A stretch of DNA of 45,003 nucleotides, taken from contig JABUTA010000003.1 in the NCBI GenBank assembly GCA_021443845.1, positions 23,887 through 68,889 of the forward strand, read 5' to 3'. A model generated the notes under the pieces. That model was not told where the DNA came from. It saw only the letters and a program-made list of their open reading frames with translations, and did no database searches. Source of the DNA: Parasporobacterium sp. (GTDB lineage Bacteria; Bacillota; Clostridia; Lachnospirales; Lachnospiraceae). The number at the start of each line of letters is the position of its first letter. Position 1 is the first letter of the stretch. The translations under genes and the position numbers were made by a program. This document shows positions 1-9,019 of the stretch, piece after piece.

Positions 1-660
1 GGCAACTGCTGCAAGGACTGTGCTTCAAAGCTTTCCCCCTGGTTCAGTGAACGCCGCCACAGTACGATTGAATCCATTAAGGAACAGCTTGCTTACAGAG
101 AAGCCAATAAGGCTGAGGTAGAATCATTTAACGTGACCAGGACCATCGGTACAGGTACCAGAGTCCTCATTGATGAGAACCAGAAGAAATTCATAATAAC
201 ATCATCCAAAAAATGGCGTGATGAGAACCCTGATGTACTGTCCTTCTCATCCGTTACAGGATGCGATACCTTCATCGACGAAAACAAGAGTGAGATCATG
301 AACAAGGACAAGGATGGCAATTCCGTAAGCTTCCGTCCTCCACATTTCAGATACACCTACATTTTCTTCGTAACCATACATGTGAACAATCCTTATTTCG
401 ACGACATAAAATTCAGGCTCAACTCCTTCTCGGTAGACGAGGAGGCTGTAGGTCCTCTCCTCCGTCACGGAAGCGAATACGAAGGATACGCTGCTTCATT
501 AGAGGAGATCAAGAGCATCTTTACAGATATCCGTGAGGATACCAGAGCAGCTTCTGAAGCTGCCGCCGCTCCGAAGGTTCCCGTAAAATGCCCAGCATGC
601 GGTGCCACAACACTGCCTGATGCAAGAGGCTGCTGTGAATTCTGCGGATCTGCACTGTAA
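1..660 (+). CDS. DUF4428-type zinc-ribbon protein, 5' end outside window
   Basis: The reading frame is open from base 1, so the N-terminus is missing. The first visible residues contain CCKDC and KLSPWFSERR, followed by a segment with QLAYREANKAEVESF. This is the pattern I associate with DUF4428 proteins, in which an N-terminal Cys-rich knuckle precedes a domain of unknown function. The extreme C-terminus is a second zinc ribbon, CPAC then CEFC, 14 residues apart, preceded by an Ala/Glu-rich linker. This architecture suggests a cytoplasmic zinc-binding protein, possibly an adaptor. An internal ATG at 133 is not the likely start because family-like sequence continues upstream of it. No enzymatic motif is visible and the function is unknown. 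Confidence 0.75.
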   Translation, partial: GNCCKDCASKLSPWFSERRHSTIESIKEQLAYREANKAEVESFNVTRTIGTGTRVLIDENQKKFIITSSKKWRDENPDVLSFSSVTGCDTFIDENKSEIMNKDKDGNSVSFRPPHFRYTYIFFVTIHVNNPYFDDIKFRLNSFSVDEEAVGPLLRHGSEYEGYAASLEEIKSIFTDIREDTRAASEAAAAPKVPVKCPACGATTLPDARGCCEFCGSAL

Positions 661-783
661 AATGAAACAATAAATTATCACCGGAGGCTCCCCCCGAAAT
701 GTGCTTCCAGTGTAAATATCGGCAACTGATCAACATGTATTGTATCTGTGCTGCCTTTCACCGGCAGCGGAAAAGGGAAAACT

Positions 784-2247
784 ATGAAAATCGGTTTTGA
801 TAATAATAAGTATTTAAAACTTCAGTCAGAACACATCAAGGAGAGGATCTCCAAATTTGACAACAAGCTTTACATGGAATTCGGCGGAAAGCTGTTAGAC
901 GACATGCATGCTTCCCGTGTACTCCCGGGCTTTCACAGTGACAGTAAGCTGCAGATGCTCCTGCAGTTTGCAGATCAGGTGGAAATGGTAATGGTAGTAA
1001 GTGCCGAGGACATCGAGCACAGCAAGATCCGTGAGGACCTGGGCATTACCTATGATCTGGATGTTCTCAGGCTTATCGAAGAGTACAGGGCCAGAGGCTT
1101 ATATGTGAGCAGCGTGGTTATTACCAAGTATTCTGATTCCAGAAGCGTGCGCCATTTTGAAGAAAAGCTTGCATCAAAGGATCTCAGGGTATATCACCAC
1201 TACTACATCCAGGGTTACCCCAACAATGTTGCAGTGGTTATCAGTGAAGACGGTTACGGCAAGAATGATTTTGTCGAGACCACCCGTCCTCTCATCGTTG
1301 TAACTGCGCCGGGCCCCGGCTCAGGCAAGATGAGCGTATGCCTGTCACAGCTTTACCATGAGCACAAGCACGGAGTTAATGCAGGCTATGCCAAGTTCGA
1401 GACATTCCCTATCTGGAATCTCCCTCTGGACCATCCTGTCAACCTTGCATATGAAGCAGCAACAGCCGATCTTAATGACATCAACATGATCGACCCGTAT
1501 CATCTGAAATCCTACGGGGTTACAACAGTCAACTATAACCGTGATGTGGAGATCTTCCCGGTCCTCAAATCAATGTTCGAGGAAATCTGCGGCATCAGCC
1601 CATATAACAGCCCCACCGACATGGGTGTTAATATGGCCGGCAACTGTATATGCGATGATGATGCATGCCGCTATGCCGCAAGACAGGAAATCATCCGCCG
1701 TTACTTCAAGGCAATAGCAGGTGTAGCTGACGAAACCAAGACCATAGATGAAGTTAACAAGATCATGGTCATAATGAAAGAAGCCGGCATTACGGTAAAT
1801 GACAGGAAAGTTGTGGCTGCTGCACAGGAAAGGGCAAAGGAAACCGATGACGTAAGCTCTGCAATAGAACTGGATGACGGAACCATCATCACCGGCAAGA
1901 CCTCTGAGCTTTTAGGGCCATCTGCTGCCTGCCTTCTGAAGGCCATCAGACATCTGGCAGGCATCCCCAAGGAAGCACTTCTTCTGTCACCTGCTTCCAT
2001 CGACCCTATCCAGAAGCTCAAGATCAAATACCTGGGCAGCAAGAATCCACGTCTTCACCCGGAAGAGGTTCTTATCGCCCTTTCCACGGCGTCTGCTCTG
2101 GATATGCAGGCAGCCCTGGCACTGGACCAGCTCCACAAGCTCAACGGATGCGCATTCCATACCACAGCAGCCCTTAATGCAGCCGACTGCAGGACACTTA
2201 AGAGACTGGGTCTTGACATTACATACGAACCAAAGAAAATATCATAA
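784..2247 (+). CDS. DUF1846 domain-containing protein
   Basis: A protein of 487 residues that matches the DUF1846 family in length (about 490-500) and in sequence, for example KIGFDNNKYLKLQSEHIKER at the start and NLPLDHPVNLAYEAATADL in the middle. A P-loop-like GPGSGKMS lies near residues 177-184, inside a stretch consistent with a nucleotide-binding fold. The family is widespread in Firmicutes and has no well-established physiological role that I can state. I chose ATG 784 because KIGFDNN is the usual beginning. A longer frame starting at GTG 748 would add 12 untypical residues and has no ribosome binding site. The gene is followed by a clear terminator, so it appears to be monocistronic. 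Confidence 0.85.
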   Translation: MKIGFDNNKYLKLQSEHIKERISKFDNKLYMEFGGKLLDDMHASRVLPGFHSDSKLQMLLQFADQVEMVMVVSAEDIEHSKIREDLGITYDLDVLRLIEEYRARGLYVSSVVITKYSDSRSVRHFEEKLASKDLRVYHHYYIQGYPNNVAVVISEDGYGKNDFVETTRPLIVVTAPGPGSGKMSVCLSQLYHEHKHGVNAGYAKFETFPIWNLPLDHPVNLAYEAATADLNDINMIDPYHLKSYGVTTVNYNRDVEIFPVLKSMFEEICGISPYNSPTDMGVNMAGNCICDDDACRYAARQEIIRRYFKAIAGVADETKTIDEVNKIMVIMKEAGITVNDRKVVAAAQERAKETDDVSSAIELDDGTIITGKTSELLGPSAACLLKAIRHLAGIPKEALLLSPASIDPIQKLKIKYLGSKNPRLHPEEVLIALSTASALDMQAALALDQLHKLNGCAFHTTAALNAADCRTLKRLGLDITYEPKKIS

Positions 2248-2275
2248 ATGCTTCAGGATCAATCCGTAAAAATTC

Positions 2276-2311
2276 ACCCGGGCTGAATATGTTTTCAGCT
2301 CGGGTATTTTA
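2276..2311 (+). terminator. Rho-independent terminator after the DUF1846 gene
   Basis: A 12-bp stem (2276-2287 with 2294-2305, one G-U pair) with a 6-nt loop is followed by TATTTTATT. It lies 29 bp after the stop codon. Confidence 0.8.
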
Positions 2312-2478
2312 TTACGGGTGCAGCTTTTTACATATAAGTTTTCAAACTGTCAATGAATTTCTATGTAATTTTTCAAAAAAGATGATGGTCTGCCGGAAGG
2401 ATTGCCTTTTCTTTACATCATATAATGATTACTATAGAATACAGAAAATGCATTTATAAGGGGTCAGCGTTTAAAACC

Positions 2479-4560
2479 ATGAAAAAATTACTGGAAAGAT
2501 TCAGAATTTACAGAATAAAGAAACCCAATATCGTAATTCTGCTTGTAATTTTATTATTTAACATCTGCTGGTTTTTCTTTTCAGCAGCGCTCATATCGGC
2601 AATGGCGCCCTCAAGCCTTGCACACCGGGGCTTCTGGGATTCTGTTTATTATACAATCACCATGATACTGGACGCAGGATGCATCGAGTACGTTATTGCG
2701 GATATCGGAGCCGTAAGCGTAGGCCTGATCATTTTCTGTGTCATAGTTGTAATCGTCGGCATGATTACGTTTTCCGGAGCTGTCATCGGTTACGTCACCA
2801 ACTACATTTCGGGATTTATCGAGAACGCGGATTCGGGCAACACTCCCATTAAAATTTCCGGGCACATTGTAATCCTGAACTGGAACGACAGGGCAGCTGA
2901 AATCATTAACGAGCTTCTGTTCAAAGGCCGGAAAGAGCGGATTATCGTTCTGGCAAATGCTGACAAAAAACTTATTGAACAGGAAATATATGACCGGGTT
3001 TCGGACACCGTAAGCAAGGAAAATGCAGTCGTAAAACTCAAGGCCCGGCAAATGAGCCCCGGTGAAGGAAGAAAATATATAAAAGAACATACCCTGAAGA
3101 ACCGATTGGATATTATTGTCCGTGAAGGTGATTCATGTTCAACGAAACAGCTTCAGGATATTTCGTTAAAATCTGCCAGGATGGTCATTATCCTTGAAAA
3201 CGATATCCGGGATTCGGCAGATAACGGATCCGGGGAAGATAAAGGAAACTCAAATACAATCAAAGCCCTGATTCAGGTTGCGGATTTTACGGCCCAGGAG
3301 GGCTCAGCCGAAGATCAGCACATTGTTGTTGAAACAGGAGATGACTGGACTCTTGAATTAGTTAATAAGATCATCCGGCACAAGGAAAAATCAGGAAAGT
3401 GCAATATATTACCTATTACTGTTAATCATATGCTGGGGCTGCTTCTTGCACAGTTCTGCATCATGCCGGAACTTAACAAAGTGTATTATAAATTGTATTC
3501 CAATAAAGGAGCCGGGATTTTTGCCAGACCTTATGCAGGTCAATCTGACATTGATACTGAACCGGGCAGATACATATCCGTTCATGATCATGCTATTCCG
3601 ATCACGGTGATGGATACCGGAACCGGTTCGTATGCATATTATGTTGCGGACAGGGCGTCGGATGCAGATATTATTTCTGAACCGTCAGAGTGTAATTACA
3701 GCATAAAATATAATAATAAATTCTGGTTAAGACAGCGGAATATACTCATATTGGGTCATAACAGCCGTATGGAAGAAATTATGAACGGATTTTATTTCTT
3801 CAGAGAAGAATGGAATGGTAATCCATACGAAGATAATCCGGAAGATATTCTGAATATCATGGTAATTGACGACGAAAAGAGTCTTGCTGAGCATAATTAT
3901 TATAAAGAATATCCATATGTGAACAGGGTAATCTCTACGGGTCTTTATAACGATAAACTGATTCATGACTCAATAACTGAATTTGTCAGTCTGAATGCAG
4001 ATAATACCACCGTACTCATTCTTTCTGATGATCTGGCAAAACCCGAAGATATTGATGCCCAGGCACTTACCTGTCTGGTCTATATTCAGGAAATTCTTGA
4101 AGAAAAACAAGATGAAAATCCGGAATTCGACGCCGGAAAAATTGATGTGATCGTTGAAATTCTTAATCCTAAGAACTACGACGTTGCAAATAACTACAGC
4201 AGAAACAATGTTGTTATCAGCAACCGGTATGCAAGCAAAATGACGACACAGATATGCGAGAAGGGAGGGCTTTTCGATCTGTTCAGATACCTTATGACAT
4301 TTGGAGGAGAAAACGCTGAAGAGTACGACAGCAAGGAACTCTACATCAAAGATGTAAAGGACTTCTTCCTGGAAACTCCGGCGCCGTGCACCGCCAAGGA
4401 ACTTATTACAGCGGTTTACAATGCATCCCCGTCTGAAAACAAGCAGATCGTTATCGGAAGCGTTTGCGATAATAAGATAAAAATATTTGCAGGAAATCAA
4501 AGAGAGATAAAAGTTGAATTAACAGAAAATGATAAGCTGATCATATTCTGTGCGCATTAG
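2479..4560 (+). CDS. CASTOR/POLLUX-like ion channel with two RCK (TrkA-N-like) domains
   Basis: A predicted membrane ion channel. After a basic N-terminus there is one membrane helix (NIVILLVILLFNICWFFF), a pore-loop-like segment (YYTITMILDAGC, resembling the ADAG-type filter of plant CASTOR/POLLUX), and a second helix (LIIFCVIVVIVGMITFSGAV). A Rossmann-like RCK domain follows, beginning GHIVILNWNDRAAEIINELL, and a second begins NILILGHNSRMEEIM at about residue 417. Bacterial homologues of CASTOR/POLLUX share this layout; RCK domains usually gate the channel in response to ions or nucleotides. The start is uncertain: ATG 2425 is also in frame and neither has a well-spaced ribosome binding site. 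Local AT content is higher than in neighbouring genes. Confidence 0.75.
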   Translation: MKKLLERFRIYRIKKPNIVILLVILLFNICWFFFSAALISAMAPSSLAHRGFWDSVYYTITMILDAGCIEYVIADIGAVSVGLIIFCVIVVIVGMITFSGAVIGYVTNYISGFIENADSGNTPIKISGHIVILNWNDRAAEIINELLFKGRKERIIVLANADKKLIEQEIYDRVSDTVSKENAVVKLKARQMSPGEGRKYIKEHTLKNRLDIIVREGDSCSTKQLQDISLKSARMVIILENDIRDSADNGSGEDKGNSNTIKALIQVADFTAQEGSAEDQHIVVETGDDWTLELVNKIIRHKEKSGKCNILPITVNHMLGLLLAQFCIMPELNKVYYKLYSNKGAGIFARPYAGQSDIDTEPGRYISVHDHAIPITVMDTGTGSYAYYVADRASDADIISEPSECNYSIKYNNKFWLRQRNILILGHNSRMEEIMNGFYFFREEWNGNPYEDNPEDILNIMVIDDEKSLAEHNYYKEYPYVNRVISTGLYNDKLIHDSITEFVSLNADNTTVLILSDDLAKPEDIDAQALTCLVYIQEILEEKQDENPEFDAGKIDVIVEILNPKNYDVANNYSRNNVVISNRYASKMTTQICEKGGLFDLFRYLMTFGGENAEEYDSKELYIKDVKDFFLETPAPCTAKELITAVYNASPSENKQIVIGSVCDNKIKIFAGNQREIKVELTENDKLIIFCAH

Positions 4561-4596
4561 TGCAACTGATCTTCCTCAATCACCTGAATTTCAATG

Positions 4597-4629
4597 AAGA
4601 CGGCGCCGGAATCGGCGCCGTCTTTTTGG
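4597..4629 (+). terminator. Strong Rho-independent terminator
   Basis: A 12-bp perfect stem (4597-4608 with 4613-4624), GC-rich core and GAAT loop, runs into a T tract on the + strand. It ends the channel gene. It may also serve the converging acyltransferase-like gene, although the - strand T tract is shorter. Confidence 0.85.
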
Positions 4630-4664
4630 ATGATAATCGTTTTGTCCGTTATTTCTTTTAATCT

Positions 4665-4708
4665 TTTCTTACCGGCAGATGACCTAATAGTTTCTTACCG
4701 GCAGATGA
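4665..4708. repeat. 18-bp direct repeat at the 3' end of the acyltransferase-like gene
   Basis: TTTCTTACCGGCAGATGA occurs at 4665-4682 and again at 4691-4708, 26 bp apart. The second copy encodes the last residues of the - strand gene and the first lies just beyond its stop codon, so this is probably a small slippage duplication spanning the stop. Confidence 0.7.
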
Positions 4709-5943
4709 TAGCGGTATTCCCTGCCGCGTTCATATTTGATGCCCAATTCATCCAGCAGACTGAGATAAGCATCCAGATACTCGGTTCCTTCGAAGCCAAA
4801 GCTGAAAGCGAGACAGAAAGAGTTCCCCCATGCAATCATCTCAAGCAGAATGCTGTCGTAACCGCTGTGGAACAGACACATCGATTTGACGTACTTCTTA
4901 ACGTCACCGAAGTCGCATTGTCCAATGTAAGATAAAATCGGATACGTCACGCTCATCTGAATGCCGTTTCCATACAGCGCTCTCTTTTCCTCCAGGGTCT
5001 CCAGTGCCAGCGCCTGTCTGCAGAGTTTCTGGTCTGCTTTGAATTTTTTAATGAGCTGATCCGGGTCCGCCTGGGAAATAATCTGTCCCCTCATGGCAGT
5101 CAGCTGTGAGGACAGAGGCATATTCTTCATTTTATTGTGATAAAGCAAAGGGAACATGGCATATGCATTCTGATGGGTTCCCGGCAGATCGATTGCTGCT
5201 CTGTAATCTGCCGGCATAATGCACGCGATATGTTCCTCATGTTCAGGATGGACCTTATCAATGGCTTTTAGGAGCAGCAGCGTCGCCAGGGAAGCAGGAC
5301 TCGAGTCCCCTGATCTGCACACACTCATGAATGATTCCTGATCGGCTAAAACCGTATAGATTCTGCATATCCCTCGCTCACCCGTTCCGGATTCCGGAAC
5401 CTTGTACCAGGACTGGGGCAGACAAACGTCAGCTATCTCCGGGTCCGGAAATTCTTTTACGTAGGGGGACTCATATTCATCCGCTGCGATCGGTACTTCC
5501 ATGGTTTTCACGCCGGGACAGTTAATGTTATCGTCATATTTAAACTTGCAGTAGTAGTAAAGCACCGAGTAAAGCGGGTCCAGTCCTCCTCTGCCGTCAA
5601 GAAGCGCATGGTCATAATTAATGCGGATCTCGTCATCGAGATAAGTAAACGTGATCAGATGATAATTGGAAGCTTCTTCACCAAGAGGTGTATATTCTCC
5701 GTCATCCGTAACGACAAACGGTCTTTCGTTCGGAACCAGATATGACGTGCCATCGATAATTTCCGGTTTCACACAAAGGTATGGATATCTTTCCATAGCC
5801 GCTTCTACAGCCTTCCTGTAGACTTCACCGTCAACCTTTTCCGTCATGTGAAAATTTATGCTCAATAATCCATACGTCGTTCCGGTAGCGTTATAAAAAA
5901 ACTTGTTTCCGCTGGTCGTTTTAATTTTCTGACATTTCTCCAT
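4684..5943 (-). CDS. Condensation-domain / alcohol-acetyltransferase-like protein
   Basis: A 419-residue protein with an HxxxDG motif (DHALLDGRGG, His112 and Asp116) after about 110 residues. This is the catalytic signature of the CoA-dependent acyltransferase superfamily that includes NRPS condensation domains and alcohol/phthiocerol acyltransferases. The family fold also needs a second half, which is present by length. The natural acyl donor and acceptor cannot be read from the sequence. I chose ATG 5943 because GAGG lies about 8 nt upstream; an upstream ATG at 5985 has no comparable site and would add 14 residues. It stands alone, with no carrier-protein or NRPS neighbours, so a role in nonribosomal synthesis is not indicated. 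Confidence 0.65.
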   Translation of the reverse strand: MEKCQKIKTTSGNKFFYNATGTTYGLLSINFHMTEKVDGEVYRKAVEAAMERYPYLCVKPEIIDGTSYLVPNERPFVVTDDGEYTPLGEEASNYHLITFTYLDDEIRINYDHALLDGRGGLDPLYSVLYYYCKFKYDDNINCPGVKTMEVPIAADEYESPYVKEFPDPEIADVCLPQSWYKVPESGTGERGICRIYTVLADQESFMSVCRSGDSSPASLATLLLLKAIDKVHPEHEEHIACIMPADYRAAIDLPGTHQNAYAMFPLLYHNKMKNMPLSSQLTAMRGQIISQADPDQLIKKFKADQKLCRQALALETLEEKRALYGNGIQMSVTYPILSYIGQCDFGDVKKYVKSMCLFHSGYDSILLEMIAWGNSFCLAFSFGFEGTEYLDAYLSLLDELGIKYERGREYRYHLPVRNY

Positions 5944-6044
5944 TTGGTTTTCCTCACAAAAATGCTTGATATTTTTCTGTTTCACATATTATAGCAAGAA
6001 AATCTAAAAGTTTCCAAAATTTTATTTCAGCTATTCCGTCCTCT

Positions 6045-6110
6045 GGGGCGGCGGTTGCCCCTCTTTGCGGAGGACTTTGTGTTCCTCCGACTTAACGGAA
6101 GGAGGTGATG
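6045..6110 (+). promoter_or_regulatory. Structured leader of the small toxin-like gene with competing Shine-Dalgarno pairing
   Basis: Two hairpins can form: GGGGC (6045-6049) with GCCCC (6057-6061), and CGGAGGA (6068-6074) with TCCTCCG (6083-6089). The TCCTCC strand of the second hairpin can alternatively pair with the GGAGG of the ribosome binding site at 6101-6105. Mutually exclusive structures that hide the ribosome binding site are typical of type I toxin messages. The pairing is seen in the sequence; the switching is inferred. Confidence 0.5.
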
Positions 6111-6114
6111 CCGT

Positions 6115-6207
6115 ATGATCAATGATCTGATTGCTGTATTAGGCTTGGTTTTAACCAGCTTTGCATTGGGTTACACCATCTGCAGAGATAAAAACGCAAA
6201 AAAATAA
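6115..6207 (+). CDS. 30-residue hydrophobic peptide, putative holin-like type I toxin
   Basis: ATG 6115 is preceded by GGAAGGAGGTGAT, which is nearly full-length complementarity to the 16S rRNA 3' end and far stronger than any other ribosome binding site in the window. The peptide is one membrane helix (LIAVLGLVLTSFALGY) followed by a charged tail (CRDKNAKK). Length, single helix, positive tail and extended Shine-Dalgarno match the small Firmicutes peptides annotated as holin-like toxins of type I toxin-antitoxin systems (TxpA/BsrG-like in concept). Such toxins insert into the cell membrane and are silenced by an antisense RNA overlapping their 3' end. No antisense promoter was confidently identified. 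Confidence 0.6.
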   Translation: MINDLIAVLGLVLTSFALGYTICRDKNAKK

Positions 6208-6240
6208 CCGCCACCCTCAGAATGTTGCGGTTATTTCTTT
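6202..6240 (+). terminator. Hairpin at the stop codon of the toxin-like gene
   Basis: A perfect 10-bp stem (AAATAACCGC at 6202-6211 with GCGGTTATTT at 6227-6236) overlaps the TAA stop codon and runs into TTTCTTT. The inverted repeat could terminate the toxin message or be the overlap region bound by an antisense RNA. Confidence 0.65.
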
Positions 6241-6254
6241 AACCATATAGTTTT

Positions 6255-6281
6255 AGGGCAATCGTCTACGGTAGTCCTTTT
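6255..6281 (+). terminator. Second hairpin downstream of the toxin-like gene
   Basis: An imperfect stem (6255-6264 with 6269-6278, a TCTA loop, some G-U pairs and one mismatch) is followed by a short T run. It could be the actual end of the toxin transcript. Confidence 0.4.
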
Positions 6282-6406
6282 CGATTGGATATCAGCACAG
6301 TTTGCGGACATTGTAAAGGAACTCTGGTTTTCCTGTTCCGGGAAACAGACCGCCTCCCTGACAAAAGCTATGATTGCCCTTCAGGGGCATCGGACTGGGT
6401 CATTCA

Positions 6407-7378
6407 TTATTTTTCCGGTGCCGGTGTGGGAGCACATATCTCTGTATAATATGCCTTGCGTTTTTTGAATTCCTCATCCTTTGCCAGTCCCATAAGTCTC
6501 ATTTCATTATGGAGAACATCATCTCCGTGAAGTCCCTTGCCTGACATGATATCGTGAGCCTTGTACTCGTTTGCCGGGTCAAATACAAATCTTAACTTAC
6601 CATCAACGGTCTTAAGTTCACCTTCAAGGCCGCAGAGCTCGCATGTAACCACACCTGTTTCAGGATCAACATGGAAATTGTTGCACTGGCAGTGAGGACA
6701 TGTGCCTTCTTTGCCCTTCCACAGCTTGATGTCATCTGAACCTATAACGTCCATGTCCTGATCCATGATGTACTTTGCAGCTTCAGCCAAATTCTTTCCT
6801 ATTTCCTGCATCCGTGCAATCTTGTCATCCTGCATGATAACGTCCTTGCTCCATGAGAAGAAATCATTGTCGATTATCTTCCAGCCCGGAGTCATTGCCA
6901 GCATGGCATGGTCTGTCTGTACACGAAGAGCCCAGTCAGAACCTCCGATACCTACGAATGATATGGGTTTCTGCTTGAAATATCTGGGGTTAAGGCCTTC
7001 CCTGCCTTCTGCCTTCAGCTTTTCATCAGCCATTTTCATAAGCCCGGTATCATGGCCCGGTCCCATTCTGTCAAGAACATTGTGGAAATATCCTGATGCT
7101 CCGTTTTCAAATATGGGATCAACAATGAGGATACCGTCGGCCTCGATCATTTTTTCATAAAATGCCTTGAAATCGTCTTTTACCGAACACACCATTCCCT
7201 TGCCCATGGTAAGTCCTCTTGAGCATGCAACACATCCTGTGCATGGTCTGAGATCCCAGTCAAATGCATGGATGAATTCAATCTCAGCACCGGCATTCTT
7301 GCATGCCTCAAGACCTACACGGCACATGGTATCATTGTTGCCGTTCTTTGTTCCGAATGAAATACCCAGAATCTTCAT
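6407..7378 (-). CDS. Flavodoxin-family NAD(P)H-dependent reductase with C-terminal zinc ribbon
   Basis: A 323-residue protein. The N-terminus (KILGISFGTKNGNNDTM) is the FMN phosphate-binding loop of the NADPH-dependent FMN reductase/flavodoxin-like fold. A CxxCxxC cluster (Cys46, 49, 52; CTGCVAC) sits where many family members carry conserved cysteines. A separate zinc ribbon follows at residues 227-249 (CPHC then CELC) in an added C-terminal region of about 100 residues. Such proteins transfer electrons from NAD(P)H to quinones, nitro compounds, azo compounds or protein partners; the substrate here is unknown. ATG 7378 is preceded by AAAGGAGAG. It is in line with the beta-helix gene upstream (40-bp gap) and could share its transcript. 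Confidence 0.75.
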   Translation of the reverse strand: MKILGISFGTKNGNNDTMCRVGLEACKNAGAEIEFIHAFDWDLRPCTGCVACSRGLTMGKGMVCSVKDDFKAFYEKMIEADGILIVDPIFENGASGYFHNVLDRMGPGHDTGLMKMADEKLKAEGREGLNPRYFKQKPISFVGIGGSDWALRVQTDHAMLAMTPGWKIIDNDFFSWSKDVIMQDDKIARMQEIGKNLAEAAKYIMDQDMDVIGSDDIKLWKGKEGTCPHCQCNNFHVDPETGVVTCELCGLEGELKTVDGKLRFVFDPANEYKAHDIMSGKGLHGDDVLHNEMRLMGLAKDEEFKKRKAYYTEICAPTPAPEK

Positions 7379-7418
7379 AATGTTCTCTCCTTTTGTTTTT
7401 AAATTGCAGATTAATATT

Positions 7419-8963
7419 TTATTTAAAAGGGTTCTCTACTGCATAATCTTCCCATACAGGAATTTTTCCTGCTGCAGAGCAGTCTGCAGTATTGCTGAAT
7501 CCTCCTACTGTGACAACGTATCCGTCTCCGTCAACATACACTGTTCCGTCTGTGCCTACAACCTTTGCGTCTTCTATCTTTCCCTCAAGATAAAGGGTAC
7601 CGGTGATGACAGAATCAGCAGTAACCTCCCATTCCGATTCCTTATCAATATACATATTCATGATGCCGTCTCCGGAATATCCTCCGTTGTATGCATCATC
7701 ACAGATGACTGCGCCTTCAAATCCGCTGTCCTCCATCAGATAGAAATCCAGGTTCGAAATGGTGTCATACATTACATCATGCTCTATTTCCTGATCATAT
7801 GCAGAGAAAATGCATCTTGCGCCGTTTGCTCCTGCCTTGCCCCAGGTTCTGGAGCTTGAATTACCGGTCACCTGAAGGAAATATGTGGTATCCTCGCCAT
7901 AAACCACATCACAGTCCCTGAAGGTTATATAGCTGGCCGTGTTGGTATTGAGTATTACCGGCCCTGCATGGCAGATGAGCTTTCCGCCGATCATATCAAA
8001 CTCACTGGTTCCCACTTCAGAGTCACCGGACATGCTCTGGTAAACAATACAGTTCCATACTCTGTTATCGTTCACTTCCGATGCCTGCATATTGCCTTCC
8101 AGACTGCAGTCAAAGAGCCTTATGGTATTCTTGCCTTCTATGGCCATTGCTTCACTCCGGCCTGCGTACAGATACGCATTGTTTACGGATATATCCGCTG
8201 TGCAGTAAATAGCTCCCGTGCCGTTCTGAGAAACATATTTTCCGCCGTCAACTACCATCTTGCCGCCGCCCCGGTCTGACCTTATGGCAGCACTGGAACC
8301 GCCTGTGGTTTCCACATCCAGATTCCAGGCATATACCGTTCCGCCGCCTGCTGCATGTATTCCGCCGCAGCCTCCCTGTCCGGAATTTCTGACTGTTATA
8401 TCTGAAATATAGGCAATACCCTTATCGTATGCAAATACTCCTGTTCCGCCTGATGTTTCACTGGTAATCTCGCTGTCTCTGATGTACAGCTCGCCGTCTG
8501 ACACCAGGACAGTTGCACCTACACCGTAAAAGCTTGCCTGGTCTCCTCCGTTTCCCTCGCCTGAATTGAAGAAGCTGCATCCGTTAACATTGACTGATGC
8601 TCCGTTAAATACATGCATTACATTTTCCATGCCTGTTTCAGAAGAAAATGTTTCCCCGTCAAAGGATGCATCTTCTGTCACTTCGACAGCCGCATCATAT
8701 TTTTCCGGTTTCTGTCCTCCTCCTGAGCCTCCCGGAGGCATGCCCTGTGCCCCTTCAGAACCGCCGGATTCACCCGGCTGCTGATCGCCTGCCGACTCCC
8801 CGGTCTGCTGATCACCTGCTGATTCTCCCGGCTGCTGCTGTCCTTCTGTCCCTGCCGGCGGCTGCTGTCCCTGTTCCTGAGGCGGCACATCCCCTGCATA
8901 GGATGCCATTCCCAGCACAAGAACAGAACTTACGGCCAATGCAATAAGTCTGTAAAGTTTCAT
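7419..8963 (-). CDS. Secreted right-handed beta-helix (adhesin-like) protein
   Basis: A 514-residue protein with a signal peptide (basic start, then LIALAVSSVLVLGMASYA) and no lipobox cysteine. Residues about 25-85 form a low-complexity Pro/Gln/Gly/Glu linker with near-repeats of GESAGDQQ. The remainder has the rhythm of a right-handed beta-helix: many short Asn/Gly/Ser turns and strands such as GGTGVFAYDKGIAYISDITV, as in polymorphic or pectate-lyase-like repeats. No LPXTG motif or C-terminal membrane anchor is seen, so it is either released or held non-covalently. GGAGG lies upstream of ATG 8963. A glycan-binding, adhesive or enzymatic role cannot be chosen from the sequence. Confidence 0.7.
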   Translation of the reverse strand: MKLYRLIALAVSSVLVLGMASYAGDVPPQEQGQQPPAGTEGQQQPGESAGDQQTGESAGDQQPGESGGSEGAQGMPPGGSGGGQKPEKYDAAVEVTEDASFDGETFSSETGMENVMHVFNGASVNVNGCSFFNSGEGNGGDQASFYGVGATVLVSDGELYIRDSEITSETSGGTGVFAYDKGIAYISDITVRNSGQGGCGGIHAAGGGTVYAWNLDVETTGGSSAAIRSDRGGGKMVVDGGKYVSQNGTGAIYCTADISVNNAYLYAGRSEAMAIEGKNTIRLFDCSLEGNMQASEVNDNRVWNCIVYQSMSGDSEVGTSEFDMIGGKLICHAGPVILNTNTASYITFRDCDVVYGEDTTYFLQVTGNSSSRTWGKAGANGARCIFSAYDQEIEHDVMYDTISNLDFYLMEDSGFEGAVICDDAYNGGYSGDGIMNMYIDKESEWEVTADSVITGTLYLEGKIEDAKVVGTDGTVYVDGDGYVVTVGGFSNTADCSAAGKIPVWEDYAVENPFK

Positions 8964-9019
8964 TATTATTTCCTCCGATCATCAATCACAACAGTTCATT
9001 GTGAACTGCTTCCTCAGAT

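Larger units (their letters stand above)
5944..6406. other. 463-bp intergenic region holding a type I toxin-like locus
   Basis: This gap lies between two - strand genes. It contains two leader hairpins, a 30-codon hydrophobic ORF on the + strand and two terminator-like hairpins, all annotated separately. From about 6281 to 6406 I see nothing further except that any antisense RNA promoter for the toxin should lie there, on the - strand. Confidence 0.6.

Noticed and set aside
2292-2304. TTTTCAGCTCGGG shared between the DUF1846 terminator and the 30.7-kb element
   Set aside because: A 13-base match is expected by chance somewhere in 45 kb and the surrounding sequence does not align.
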